A stretch of DNA of 64,000 nucleotides, taken from positions 62,001 to 126,000 of the forward strand of contig JAAEAF010001993.1 in assembly GCA_011037195.1 (NCBI GenBank), read 5' to 3'. Made by a program: the position numbers and the translations under genes. The notes under the pieces were generated by a model. It was not told the origin of the DNA, made no database searches, and was given only the letters and a program-made list of their open reading frames with translations. Shown here one piece after another: positions 51,701 through 58,773 of the stretch (position 1 is the stretch's first letter; every line of letters begins with the position of its first letter). This DNA comes from Triatoma infestans (Eukaryota > Arthropoda > Insecta > Hemiptera > Reduviidae).

Positions 51701-52692
51701 AAATAAATAGATAAATGATTTGTATTGCAATTTTAACAATAACAGACCATAAAAGTCCATAATAGTCAATGCAATATAAAAATGTCTATTATAGAACAGC
51801 ACACGACTTACTCTTACAGCAGTTATGAAATATCCACCATGTATTGAGTATTGGCATTATCATACATTTAGATTGGGAGGATTATAGTTGTTGGAATAAG
51901 TTACTCCTGAATATGACGCATTGTATCGATCGAAGTGCTCTGTTATCCCTCTGCAAACTCAACCGCAGTTTGAAAGTTAACCTTAATTCATAGATTCCCC
52001 CGAAATGAAATCGCTAAAAACCCGGAAAAATGTCAGCTGATAGACTTAAGTTTATTGAATATATAGTTGGGTCCGCAATGCTGGATAACATCTAAGTGCC
52101 CTCTTACCATTCCAACTGGGATTTGGAGTTCAGGGATATTTTAAGATATTGTAGTCAGACCGTTAGACTGCTGGGGAAGTCTTCTTAGGAGTCGATATTA
52201 TTTCCCATTGGAGAGATAAGAACCATATTTGGCTTAGTCCCGCGTCTTCAGCCACCCATCATTATTATTAATAATAGAAATAATTCCAAGTTTAAGGAAA
52301 ATCTTTCACGCCATTTTCTGATCCGGTTAACTGATCTTCAGCAGCGCATTTATTTTATCATCACATTATTTTGATAGTAGCACTGTTGTACATTGTATTG
52401 TAGTGAATAGACCCTTCAGGATCTCCCAAGTCAATTTTGTCGAAAAAAATGTTTCAAATATGAATCTTAAGTTGGTATAAGTAAGCAAGTTTGAAGAGGA
52501 ATATTTCTTTTGCAAATAAATAGGCAAACTTGCGATTTAACTGTAATGTTTACCATTTTAACCAAGGCTTACTGTTTTTCTTTACAGAAAAGTTTAGTTG
52601 ATTTACGAAAATCTTTGCAACATCAGCTAGAAGTTATACGCAATCAACGTGGTAGAGAGTGTCATCCACATCATCATGCACATCCCACATAA
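27751..52692 (+). CDS. Tak1: TAK1 (MAP3K7) protein kinase, twelve coding exons
   Basis: Coding exons: 27751-27828, 28019-28241, 28833-28947, 29458-29600, 30106-30292, 30363-30484, 33261-33335, 33492-33577, 33775-33946, 46839-46957, 48959-49090 and 52588-52692. All junctions are GT-AG and phases agree, giving 518 aa (human TAK1 579-606). The kinase domain has the P-loop GKGSFG (29-34), ATP-binding K49, HRDLKSPN (138-145), DFG (159-161) and an activation loop with T168, T171 and S176 at the positions of the human autophosphorylation sites, in [14 protein letters not shown]. After an acidic linker (DDEEEEIPE) the C-terminus (about 401-518), from [17 protein letters not shown] to LEVIRNQRG, matches the TAB2/TAB3-binding coiled coil. 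TAK1 with TAB proteins activates JNK and IKK in IMD, TNF and stress signalling. It ends in a His-rich [10 protein letters not shown]. Start chosen because [10 protein letters not shown] precedes the kinase domain in phase. The 12.9-kb intron 9 is repeat-filled. Confidence 0.95.
31705..32050 (+). repeat. Rep-A copy, internally deleted
   Basis: It starts TTACTTTCC...AAGAGG, then ATTATAATCGTGTCGAATTT and TTTTCACCGGAAATATACGT. It jumps near 31830 to the distal third, with TCCGAGAAATTCGTTTAAAG, and ends in GTAAGGGAAAGTCGTGTA followed by TTTCATACCAGATT. Both termini match full copies, so these are likely the real element ends. Confidence 0.75.
32208..32240 (+). repeat. Degenerate family-2 hammerhead motif
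   Basis: TTGATGA, TG-AAAAA-TCC, GAAACCGAT at 32208-32240. The 5' flank holds GACTGATGCTGCG and GGATGGGACCGCATC, related to other family-2 repeats. The C3 core base and the stem III palindrome are both changed, so it is probably inactive. Confidence 0.4.
32631..32805 (-). repeat. tRNA-derived SINE (family C)
   Basis: On the minus strand a tRNA-like head runs from GGCGGGTTTTAGTGTCGTGG through an A-box-like stretch to a B box AGTTCGAGTCC (near 32745). The body ends in AAGCCCGCCT, and the ends AGGCGGG/CCCGCCT are inverted. No full cloverleaf is kept, so it is not called a tRNA gene. Confidence 0.55.
33960..34937 (-). repeat. Rep-A copy, near full length
   Basis: Best full copy, about 980 bp. 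Read on the minus strand it starts with a short hairpin (ACTTTCTCTTACT / AGTAAGAGGAAGT), then TGCAATCGTGTCAAATTT, CACCGGAAATATCCG and GACTCAGG-like sequence. Two homologous internal units follow, each holding a CGGAAGT box, TTTTCTCAAAAATGG, ATTTGAAACATTTCTC and a GGGAGGGGTGGGGTT box. It ends AGTAAGAGAAAGTTGTGTGA then GTGTTTCACAC. It lies 13 bases beyond the exon 9 donor of TAK1. There is no coding capacity. Confidence 0.85.
35586..35626 (-). repeat. Degenerate hammerhead motif (family CCGG)
   Basis: Minus strand: CTGGTGA, GGGGC-GAAC-GCCC, AAAA in place of GAAA, CCGGTC, GATGACC. Two core changes (A6 to G, G12 to A). No inverted partner is obvious nearby. Confidence 0.5.
35845..36700. repeat. 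Rep-A segments in both orientations
   Basis: 35845-36130 reads forward (AAGAGGAAGTAATGCGATCG, TTTTCACCGGAAATACATG). 36520-36620 reads in reverse (TTTTCCCGGGTAAATTTTTC, AAATAAAAGTGATAGG). This looks like two diverged, partly opposed copies. Confidence 0.55.
37295..37888. repeat. 594-bp foldback with hammerhead-like termini
   Basis: The arms 37295-37582 and 37614-37888 are near-perfect reverse complements around a loop of about 30 bp. The outer ends read TAAGATGGTTT / AAACCATCTTA. Each arm carries, facing inward, a motif that reads CCC, TTGAAAA, T, GACAC-loop-GTGTC, GAAA, CGTC, GGG (plus copy about 37761-37798; minus copy about 37390-37430). Stem I (CCC/GGG), stem II and GAAACGTC are intact, while the CTGANGA box is altered to TTGAAAA. 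There is no ORF. Confidence 0.8.
39350..40012 (-). repeat. Rep-A copy
   Basis: Reverse copy ending at 40012 in the terminal hairpin (TTTCTCTTATTTCTAG, AAGAGAAAGTAAAAA). It contains CCGGTTGAGGAATTTTGACA and a diverged distal unit from about 39370. The far end is missing. Confidence 0.75.
40372..41130 (+). repeat. Rep-A copy, diverged
   Basis: It starts TACTTTCCCTTCTAAGGAG, then TAATCATCACAAATTTTAG and a GCGAATGGTCTCT box. It contains a (GC)n(GT)n run at 40501-40521 where other copies have TG repeats. Distal parts align only in patches (TTTGAAAAAAAGTTTCTCTG). Confidence 0.6.
42230..42380. repeat. Inverted pair of degenerate hammerhead motifs (family CCGG)
   Basis: Minus motif 42236-42276: CATC, CTGAAAA, T, GGGC-GAAC-GCCC, GAAA, ACCAGTA, GATG; stem I and stem II are intact and one core base is changed (G8 to A). 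Plus motif 42348-42375: CATC, CTGAAGA, T, GGAC-GAAC-GCCC, AAAA, then truncated. The two point towards each other across about 70 bp. Confidence 0.55.
42640..44050 (-). repeat. Rep-A copy split by an insertion
   Basis: Reverse Rep-A sequence at 42640-42768 (CTGGGAAAAATGTTTTAAAT) resumes at 43703 (TTTGAAGTTTAAAGAAAATC) and continues to a terminal AGAAAAAGTAAAAAG near 44050. The break is flanked by TGATAGATCCTTA on both sides (42756-42768 and 43703-43715), marking the 934-bp insertion at 42769-43702. Confidence 0.8.
42769..43702 (-). mobile_element. Insertion with 13-bp target duplication: SINE A and LINE tail
   Basis: Flanked by exact 13-bp copies of TGATAGATCCTTA. On the minus strand it includes a tRNA-derived SINE head (about 43005-42810; A-box-like TTAACTCAGTGGTAGC and B box GGGTTTGAATCC) and a degenerate LINE ORF2 tail (about 43690-43250; GRDG and [14 protein letters not shown] sequence). 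AACTGCATGCA followed by TACC(C/T)CTTGCGGGC occurs twice (about 43173-43202 and 43672-43702). Whether this is one composite or successive nested insertions is not resolved. Confidence 0.65.
44395..44870 (-). repeat. Rep-A distal end interrupted by a SINE
   Basis: 44390-44475 matches the Rep-A distal end (TGTGTGAAACACTC, GTTATAATTGACAAA). The element resumes at about 44712 with ATGACTTGTTTGAGGAAAGC and ATATGAAATTTCTCGG. The gap is filled by a SINE A copy. Confidence 0.65.
44530..44710 (-). repeat. tRNA-derived SINE (family A)
   Basis: Minus strand: head with TTAGTGTGTTGGACTCCCAC, B box AGGTTCGAGTCC, then body GGAGCCTCTACAGCTCACC shared with the copies at 42810-43005 and 53245-53425. Confidence 0.65.
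44930..45080 (-). repeat. Family-2 repeat with near-intact hammerhead motif
   Basis: On the minus strand the core at 44962-44931 reads CTGACGA, T, GGAT-GAAA-ATCT (one G-U wobble), GAAA, CCGG, TC, with AG/CT as a short stem I. All catalytic core bases are present. The upstream arm matches 790-850 and 45850-45905. Stem I is only 2 bp by simple pairing, so activity is uncertain. Confidence 0.6.
45724..45765 (+). ncRNA. Hammerhead-ribozyme-like motif (best example, family CCGG)
   Basis: CATC (stem I, 45725-45728), CTGAAGA (45729-45735), one extra T, perfect stem II GGGC-GAAC-GCCC (45737-45748), GAAA (45749-45752), CCGG, TC (cleavage after the C), then GATG (45759-45762) closing stem I with 4 perfect pairs. 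CCGG is self-complementary, the form expected for dimeric hammerheads that share stem III. All conserved core residues are present except for the extra base between A9 and stem II. Similar flanks (AAGCAGGCT, CACGGAAAATGTCTCT) occur next to the motif at 3990. Confidence 0.65.
45850..45985 (+). repeat. Family-2 repeat, degenerate hammerhead
   Basis: GTATAACAGAAACATTGCGT, TTTCTACACAAAC, then CTGAAGA, T, GG-TTGAAAA-TCC, GACGCGG in place of GAAACCGG. The 3' arm ATAAAATACCAGATG and CCAGCATTGCGGG match 890-935. Inactive by sequence. Confidence 0.55.
46202..46238. repeat. (TG)n microsatellite
   Basis: A run of TG/GT dinucleotides inside TAK1 intron 9. Confidence 0.9.
47014..47222. repeat. Poly(T) and poly(A) tracts facing each other
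   Basis: A T run of about 28 (from about 47015) and an A run of about 27 (from about 47196) lie 155 bp apart in TAK1 intron 10. The sequence between shows no recognised family; opposed retroposon tails are one explanation. Confidence 0.5.
47935..48700 (+). repeat. Rep-A copy
   Basis: Forward copy in TAK1 intron 10: GTAAGGGAAAGTATTGTGAT, GAGGTCC near 47990, ATGGGATCCGACAGTAAGTT, CCTCAACCGGAAGTATCACT, then the second unit with GACCAGAAGTGGG and TCATTTAAAGAAGTTTAGGG. Confidence 0.8.
49107..49960 (+). repeat. Rep-A copy abutting the exon 11 donor
   Basis: It starts 16 bases after the GT at 49091 with the terminal hairpin ACTTCCTCTTACTTCTAG and TAAGAGGAAGT. Both internal units follow (CAGTCTGAAGTGG; TTGACCGGAAGTGTGGG), then a third partial unit (AAGTTTGAAGAAAATTTGTC) and a terminal GTAAGAGACAGATGTGTGTG that grades into (TG)n. 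Confidence 0.85.
50490..51110 (+). repeat. Rep-A copy
   Basis: Forward copy: AAGAGGAAGTATTGTAATCG, GATATCGAGTTTTCACCGG, CTCAACCGGAATTACCAC, CAGGGGTGGGGTTATG, AACCGGAAATGCAC, then the intact distal end GAATAAGAGAAAGTTGTGTG and AGTGTTTCATACCAGATT. Lies in TAK1 intron 11. Confidence 0.85.
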
Positions 52693-52931
52693 TGATGGAA
52701 ATGAATCCAATTTTTATATATATATATTTTATGCATTTGATACTGACCTAGGTAAATTAACTTTTTTAAAAAGTTGTGGTCAAAAACCAGATAATATTTT
52801 TTTAATATTCCGTTCGTTTTTTTTTTCTTCTATTTATTTCAGTGTATATGCCGCAATTTCTACTAAATAAGGTTTTCCTACCACGGATTTAAATTAACTT
52901 TATTTTCTTCACTATTTTTTTATGAAAAATG

Positions 52932-52937
52932 AATAAA
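52932..52937 (+). terminator. Poly(A) signal AATAAA, TAK1
   Basis: Canonical AATAAA about 240 bases after the stop at 52690-52692. Fits a short 3' UTR. Confidence 0.45.
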
Positions 52938-53244
52938 AATAATTAGACTAAGACTTATTATATAGAGCAATATTGTCAGATATTCTCTAGTTTCAAATTG
53001 TCATCACACAAAAAACAAACGTAGGTTAAGCCAGTAGAGGTTGTAGTCATTTAAAGTGCTTGTTCATAACTTCCATTCAGTTTTTGAATTTTGTAATTTA
53101 CCAAAAATCAAATTTGAACGAGATTCTCTTGATTATTTTTTTTATACACACGACATTGGGATATTATGTATTTTATAAAGCTACCAAAAGAAAGTAAGAG
53201 TCCTTTTTCCTGATTTAGAAATGCCATTGATAAAATCAAAGGTC

Positions 53245-53425
53245 TCTGGAGCCTTTTCAGTGCAATCCCACCTCTGAGCAGTTTCTCTGCCAAAGACAAC
53301 TTTGTCCGTCACGTACAGTGAGCAATAGAGGCAGCTAGGAAGAAAAAATCCAAGAGGCAGCATGGTGTATTCGAACGCGAAACCTTCGCGTTCCTAGTCC
53401 AGTGCTACCACCGAGCTAATCCCTT
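53245..53425 (-). repeat. tRNA-derived SINE (family A)
   Basis: Minus strand: GGGATTAGCTCGGTGGTAGC (A box) and GCGTTCGAATAC (B box near 53375), then the shared body CTGCCTCTTGGATTTTTTC and GCCTCTATTGCTCACTG. Clear homologue of 42810-43005 and 44530-44710. Confidence 0.7.
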
Positions 53426-53474
53426 CTCTACTACATGCTTACACTACATAATATTATTTATCCTCGCATTCTTC

Positions 53475-53650
53475 TTTGGTGCGAGAATTCAGGCTTCGAT
53501 TCTCATGAGCATCTTGAGAAAAAGTGGAGGGGGCAACAGTTAGTCAGAAGAAACTGCGCTGGGAACCACAGCGTGCTTGCCACAAGGCGCCCAATTATAA
53601 TTGCCGTTTAGCAAGCCTTGGCCCTTCATAGGTTGCGTCCTAGGTTTATT
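53475..53650 (+). repeat. tRNA-derived SINE (family B), partial
   Basis: Plus strand from TGGTGCGAGAATTCAGGC and TTCGATTCTCATGAG through AAAAAGTGG, GCGTGCTTGCCACA and AGCCTTGGCCCTTCATAG. It is the same family as 54166-54410 in the opposite orientation and lacks the A-box end. Confidence 0.65.
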
Positions 53651-53781
53651 TCAGTTATTGATAAGAATGAGTTGGCGGAATTTTTGGTATATTTGTCGCA
53701 AAGTAATTCCTCTTGAACTCTTAGGTCCAAAATTATTTTGGCAATCCCAACTTGTCGGCCTAGTAGCTGTTTGGCAGACTA

Positions 53782-53921
53782 CTATCCCTGAGACTAAAAA
53801 TGGCCCTATTTAATGAAAATGTTACTTTTTTTTGTGAGAGGCAGGTAACAACTATCCCTGAGACTAAAAATGGCCCTATTTAATGAAAATGTTACTTTTT
53901 TTTGTGAGAGGCAGGTAACAA
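53782..53921. repeat. Tandem duplication, 70-bp period
   Basis: CTATCCCTGAGACTAAAAAT at 53782 recurs at 53852. The two copies are identical through GTGAGAGGCAGGTAACAA. Confidence 0.95.
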
Positions 53922-54048
53922 CTTTCTCTTATTTCCTCTTTGATTCATCCAATACAATATTGAAGAATAAATATAAATTATTGTATTTTTTCCTTAGATT
54001 ATTGGTTACAGTTGATCATATTCTAAATTTTTTAGAATATTCTTGAAT

Positions 54049-55818
54049 TTGGTTTGTAGTACTTATTTACTCCTGAGCGCTGCGGTCCTCTAAGGACTGG
54101 GTCTCCTCAGTTATCCTACGCCATTGGTCGCAGTCCAACTCAGTGGTAGGCCCTTTCTTAATCCTAAAAAAAACCTATGGCGCAACAGCACATGAAAGAC
54201 CAAGGCTTTCCAGACGGCGTTTGTGAACAGGGGGCGTGTGGTAAGCATGCCGCTGTTCCCACGCCGATTAGTTCCGGCCTTCGCTACTAACTGTAGCTTC
54301 CCACTTTTTATCACGATGCTGGGTCAACACCGACTGCCCTCATGGGAATCGAACCCTGAATTCTCGCACGAAAGGCGAGTGCGCTAGCCACTTAGACCAA
54401 CGCGTGAGGACCCTTTCTTACTCCTATCTTCCGCAAATCTTTTTCTAGGTCATCCAGCCACCTGAGACAGGGAGAAGAATCCATTCTATCCATACGTCTT
54501 AAGTGCTGTGTTATTCTTTCTTTCTTAATCCAGGACACCAAATCCGCCCTACAGGATGCGGAGTTCCTCATTTTTTCTTATTCTCCACACATCTCCCTCG
54601 TTTACCGGGCCATATAGCCTACTTTAAACCTTCTTTCCCATAAGTTTAAGGCCCGAACATATCCTTAGTAAGTACTCCGCTTTCACTTGCATTTGTGATT
54701 ATTGGTAGAGTTGTGTGATCTTATAGACGACCAGTTTAACTTCCGAGGAGTGAATTGAAACAAATTATCTTTTGAACAACAAATAAGCATCTTTCCAGCT
54801 ACTACTCTCGCTTTTATTTCTATACTCACCTCATTCCCAGCTGCCACCAATGTTCCTAAGTATTTAAAACTGTCTGATGGAGGGAAGGAATATTTTCTTA
54901 TTTGGATATTTCTTGAATATTGCTTGGGGTTCTCTGGTCTTTATGCATTAGTTTTCTTTTTAATTATTTCCAGGCTCGTACTTGTTGCTGCACTCTCAGG
55001 CTCCTCCAATGCTACCGATAGTACAGCTTTATTCCGCGCAATCAAGGCTATGTCATCGGTGCACGCGAGGTATTTAGCCAACCTGTTGTTATGGTTCCTC
55101 ATAGATTTTAATGGCTCTCATCGCAAGATCCATATTAAATTAAACAGTACTGGAGAGATTGGATCACTCTGTCTGAGATCAAGGCTTACTGGAGTTCTAC
55201 TGACAATTGGTTGTGAAGCATTCTTCGGCACTGTTCCATTTAGCATCATTTCATTAAATTGGGCAATTTCTTTGATATTTCCAGTTTCTTTAAGCCTTCA
55301 CTCAAGGCCTTCTTATTATCATAAGCCTGGCGGAAATCTATATAAATGTGATGGAGATCTATATCAAACTCATAGGCCTTCTCCAGCATTTGCCTTAGTG
55401 AGAATCTGTGGGTCCAGCATGGATCTTCCCTTCGGAATCAATTTGGTATTCTCCTAGTGTTCTCTCCGCCTTCGTTTGCAGTCTGTTGTTGACAACAACC
55501 GATTATATTTTGTAATCTTGAGTTAACGAGACAATACCCCTACAATTGTCAAAATTCAGCTTGTCACTTTTTTTTGTATATTGGATAGATACGCTGCTAC
55601 TGCTTAATCTTTTCGCTTTTTTCCCTTACCATAGAAGCCTACAAAGCTCCTCCGACATTGGCAATCCTCCAGATTTCAGAAGCTCACTCGGAATTCCGTC
55701 CTCTCCTGGAGACTTGTTATTTTTATAAAACTTCTATGATTCCTTCTAGATCTGGAGGCACCATTTCGTCTTCCAAAACTTCTTCCCTAGCGTGGGTGTC
55801 TCTCTTGGTTTGTAGTAC
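54049..55818 (-). pseudogene. RTE-like LINE copy with 14-bp target duplication, interrupted by a SINE
   Basis: TTGGTTTGTAGTAC flanks the copy exactly at 54049-54062 and 55805-55818. On the minus strand, from the high end, broken frames show KNNKSPGEDGIPSELLKSGG (about 55735-55670), IDFRQAYD (about 55345), DPISPVLFN-like sequence (about 55175), CTDDIALIARN (about 55063-55030, the catalytic box), RRMDRMDSSPCLRWLDDLEK (about 54505-54440), and after the SINE a short end DCDQWRRITEETQSLEDRSA with a stop at about 54070. This is the order of reverse-transcriptase and C-terminal parts in RTE-type LINEs. Many stops; no endonuclease, so a 5'-truncated dead copy. The plus-strand open frame 54924-55457 is its antisense shadow. 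Confidence 0.85.
54151..54425 (-). mobile_element. SINE (family B) nested in the LINE, 15-bp target duplication
   Basis: CCCTTTCTTAATCCT (54151-54165) and CCCTTTCTTACTCCT (54411-54425) flank the SINE at 54166-54410. On the minus strand the head keeps most of a tRNA: a TTGGTCTAAGTGGCTAGCGC A box, CTCGC-CTTTCGT-GCGAG as an anticodon arm with TTC, and a GGGTTCGATTCCC B box. It most resembles tRNA-Glu. The body runs to CGCCATAGGTTTTTTT. LINE sequence continues across the duplication, so the SINE came second. Confidence 0.85.
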
Positions 55819-55819
55819 A

Positions 55820-57348
55820 TTATATTAATAAAAAAAAAATTCTATAACAATCCTTCTATGCGACAACTAGCAACGCTTAATTAAATGTTGCATTGGTCTG
55901 GATTTGCAATTTTAAGTTTAAGAAGTTTACTTGTAGCGTATTTTTTTATCAAAGAACAATTAATGTAAACAATGAATAATATGCAACGGGAGTTTTTTTT
56001 GTTTTTTTTTAAATTACAGGTGCAATTATCTGGTTTTACCACTGACAGACTTTTAGTTATAATAATACTTCAGATTATTATAGATACTAAAAATAACTCA
56101 TCATTTTAAATAAAGTACTTTTAAAATTTTTAACATTCAAATTTAAAAGAAAAAAAAAAAAATAGAATTAAATGTACATCTTAAAAATATCAAAATATAT
56201 ATTTGGTATATCAACTATATTTGCAGTTACAAAATTCTTCTTACTTTCTATTTATTTTTTATAAAATAGATTGTTTTTAAACAATTATATCATAAAAGCA
56301 TCATAACCAAATGCTATTTTATTATTAAATTCTCTCATAATTATCAATACTTTTTTTTATTTAAAATGATTGTTAACTGTGATGAATTTTAAATGTTTGT
56401 TATATTATATATATTTTTTTTATTTTGTAAATATTTTACTTAAATAAATAAAAAAATTATTAAAAAAATTTTTTTTTAACAAAAGAAATTGCAAAATTTT
56501 TAATGTTGTATTTTCACCAGAAATACAAGTTTGGACATGCCCCGAGTACGAAAAAATATTTTTAGTAAATGATTTCTCTCTTTCTCTTACACTTTCTCGC
56601 TGTGTGTTGTGTTTTTCTCCCGATAATGCCTCTATCAAGAGGGATTATATTTAAATAGAATTTGTACATGCTCTACAAAGAGTAAAGAGATATTACAGAA
56701 TAGATTTTCGAGTTTTTTTTTAATTTTCTCGAAAACGACTGTAACGATTTCCTTTAAAACTCGGAATACTAACTGAACAGATGTAAACTTATCACTTTTA
56801 TTTGTAACATTAAAAAATATTTCTTAAGTAGTTCTAGGAATTTGAGACGTTAGTATTCAAATGTGTTTGTTCGGAATTATTGGCAGTCTCGACAGTGCAA
56901 TCATTCCTATACTGACTTTAAATACGGCCTCAACAACAAGTAGTCCGATGTTTTAGGCTAGGCTAAAGGGATCTGTTGAAAGACTCGAAACGACAAGAAT
57001 GCAAAATTGTAAGACTATTAGACAGACGATCCAAACTTGCACTAAACAGCAACACACACTCTTATATAAAACGCACTACCGAAATCTATATGGACCTAAG
57101 GGTTCGAACTGTTGGCTCAGCAAAGCATTATTCATCTACTCTAATAAGTAATAATAGAAGAACTATACAAGAAAGAGACGGGGTAAACCCATCCTGTTCT
57201 CAGTACGTTTTTTAGAGTGCTCCGAAAGCTGCATCATCTTATTTATATAAGTTAAAAACAATAGAAAATTTTGTTAAATTTTTCTTATAATATTTTTAAA
57301 AATGCAATTTCAAAACAAAGATTTCTTTGTTAGGCCGGTTATTAAAAT
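55820..57348. other. AT-rich intergenic DNA with a diverged Rep-A piece
   Basis: A diverged Rep-A segment (about 56500-56830; TTTTCACCAGAAATACAAG, TCTCGAAAACGACTG) is the only recognised content. An open frame at 56976-57215 has weak LINE-like character but no motif I trust. Confidence 0.45.
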
Positions 57349-57560
57349 CTATGGCGCAACACCCATGATGGCTGGGCAAGGCTTACCAGACGGCGATTTT
57401 TATTGGAGGCGGGCGTGTGGTACGCATGCCGCTGTTTCCTTAAGTTTTTTTTAGTTCTGATCTGGGCTTCCCACTTTTTCTCACGTTGCTGGATCAACAT
57501 TTGACTTTGCCCTCATGGAAATCGAAACCTAAATTCTCGCAACAAAGGCGAGTGCGCTAA
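57349..57560 (-). repeat. tRNA-derived SINE (family B)
   Basis: Minus strand: AGCGCACTCGCCTTTGTTGC, GGTTTCGATTTCC (B box) and GTACCACACGCCCGCC, ending in GCGCCATAGATTTT. It directly abuts the foldback at 57563. Confidence 0.7.
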
Positions 57561-57562
57561 AC

Positions 57563-58524
57563 CACAATGCATTAATAATATTGTAAAATGCAGAATAATA
57601 ATAATAAAAAATTAAATAGAAATAATATTGAACTTACATATATAGATAGTCGTGAAGATGTGGAGAAAGAATTTTTAAACATACATATTTGTTACATTGC
57701 AGAAACATAAAAAAAGAAAATTACAAGTTACTTTTTGCTTGTCTTGAATCATCTAGAGAAATGGAAGTGGGTTGGATAGGCAAAGAAGTGAAAGGGATTT
57801 GAGGAAATTGGGGGGTGGGGGGTAGGTGAAAGAAAATTCTTTAAGGTCATGTTGTGAAAGAACCGTTATACATCCCAGACAAATTATTGGTATCATTACG
57901 CGAATTAACAAAAAATTTATTTCTTTTGATAAATATTATTTCTAATATGTTTCTTTTTTTCCTGTTAGTTTCTTTTGCTCGTATCTGGTCGACCTCGTTT
58001 ACCAGATAGACCGACAGCAAAATGACTAAGACAACATTACTGCACTGACGAAACATTTTAAGGAAAAAAAAATCATAAATTTGATTTTTCTAAAACAAAA
58101 ATTCTAGCAAAAGAAACTAACAGGAAAATAGAAACATATTAGAAATAATGTGTATCAAAAGAAATAAATTTTCTGTTAATTTTCGTAATGATACCAATAA
58201 TTTGTCTGGGATGTATAACGGTTCTTTCACAACATGACCTTATAGAATTTTCTTTCACCTACCCCCCACCCCCCAATTTCCTCAAATCCCTTTCACTTCT
58301 TTGCCTATCCAACCCACTTTCATTTCTGTAGATGATTTAAGACAAGAAACAAGTAACTTGTAATTTTCTTTTTTTATGTTTCTGCGATGTAACAAATGTG
58401 GATGTTTTAAAAAATTCTTTCTCCACGTCTTCACGACTATCTATATGTATGTTCAATATTATTTCTATTTAATTTTTTTATTATTACTATTCTGCATTTT
58501 ACAATATTATTAATACATTGTGCT
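57563..58524. repeat. 960-bp foldback element
   Basis: The arms 57563-57979 and 58104-58524 are near-perfect reverse complements around a 125-bp unique centre. Outer ends: CACAATGCATTAATAATATT / AATATTATTAATACATTGTG. A G-rich block GGGGGGTGGGGGGTAG in the left arm is answered by CTACCCCCCACCCCCC in the right. There is no ORF in the arms. A hammerhead-like motif lies 29 bases past the right arm. The left outer side is replaced by a SINE. Confidence 0.85.
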
Positions 58525-58552
58525 TCCTCATTGTATTGTTTTTTTAGATTAA

Positions 58553-58592
58553 AGCCTTGATAAAGACAGGAAACTCTGTCGAAACGTCAGCA
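58553..58592 (+). repeat. Hammerhead-like motif beside the foldback, altered core
   Basis: GCC, TTGATAA, A, GACAG-GAAACT-CTGTC (perfect 5-bp stem II), GAAA, CGTC, AGC. Stem II and GAAACGTC are intact; the CTGANGA box reads TTGATAA, the same kind of change as in the foldback at 37295-37888. Confidence 0.55.
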
Positions 58593-58713
58593 CAATTGAA
58601 TGTTTCTATCTCGACCGATCCTCACCAAATATCTTCATAACATTGAAATAAATTATATACTTAATGAGTTATACAATATGGTTGTAATTTTTTCTTGTAA
58701 TCTAAACTGCATC

Positions 58714-58719
58714 TTTATT
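58714..58719 (-). terminator. Poly(A) signal AATAAA, ankyrin gene
   Basis: TTTATT on the plus strand, 55 bases beyond the ankyrin stop codon at 58774. Confidence 0.5.
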
Positions 58720-58773
58720 AAGAAGAAATAAGCTTCCTTGAAAAAAATGTAATTTTAATTTTTTGAAATAATT

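Noticed and set aside
54330..54410. tRNA-Glu-like gene on the minus strand
   Set aside because: It has an acceptor-stem mismatch and continues into a SINE body shared with 57349-57560 and bracketed by target duplications, so it is a SINE head, not a tRNA gene.
54924..55457. 177-codon plus-strand open frame with a hydrophobic start
   Set aside because: It is antisense to the degenerate LINE reverse transcriptase, whose motifs read on the minus strand with target duplications around the element.
56976..57215. 79-codon frame with faint Jockey-like LINE character
   Set aside because: Similarity is too vague to name and no catalytic motif is present.
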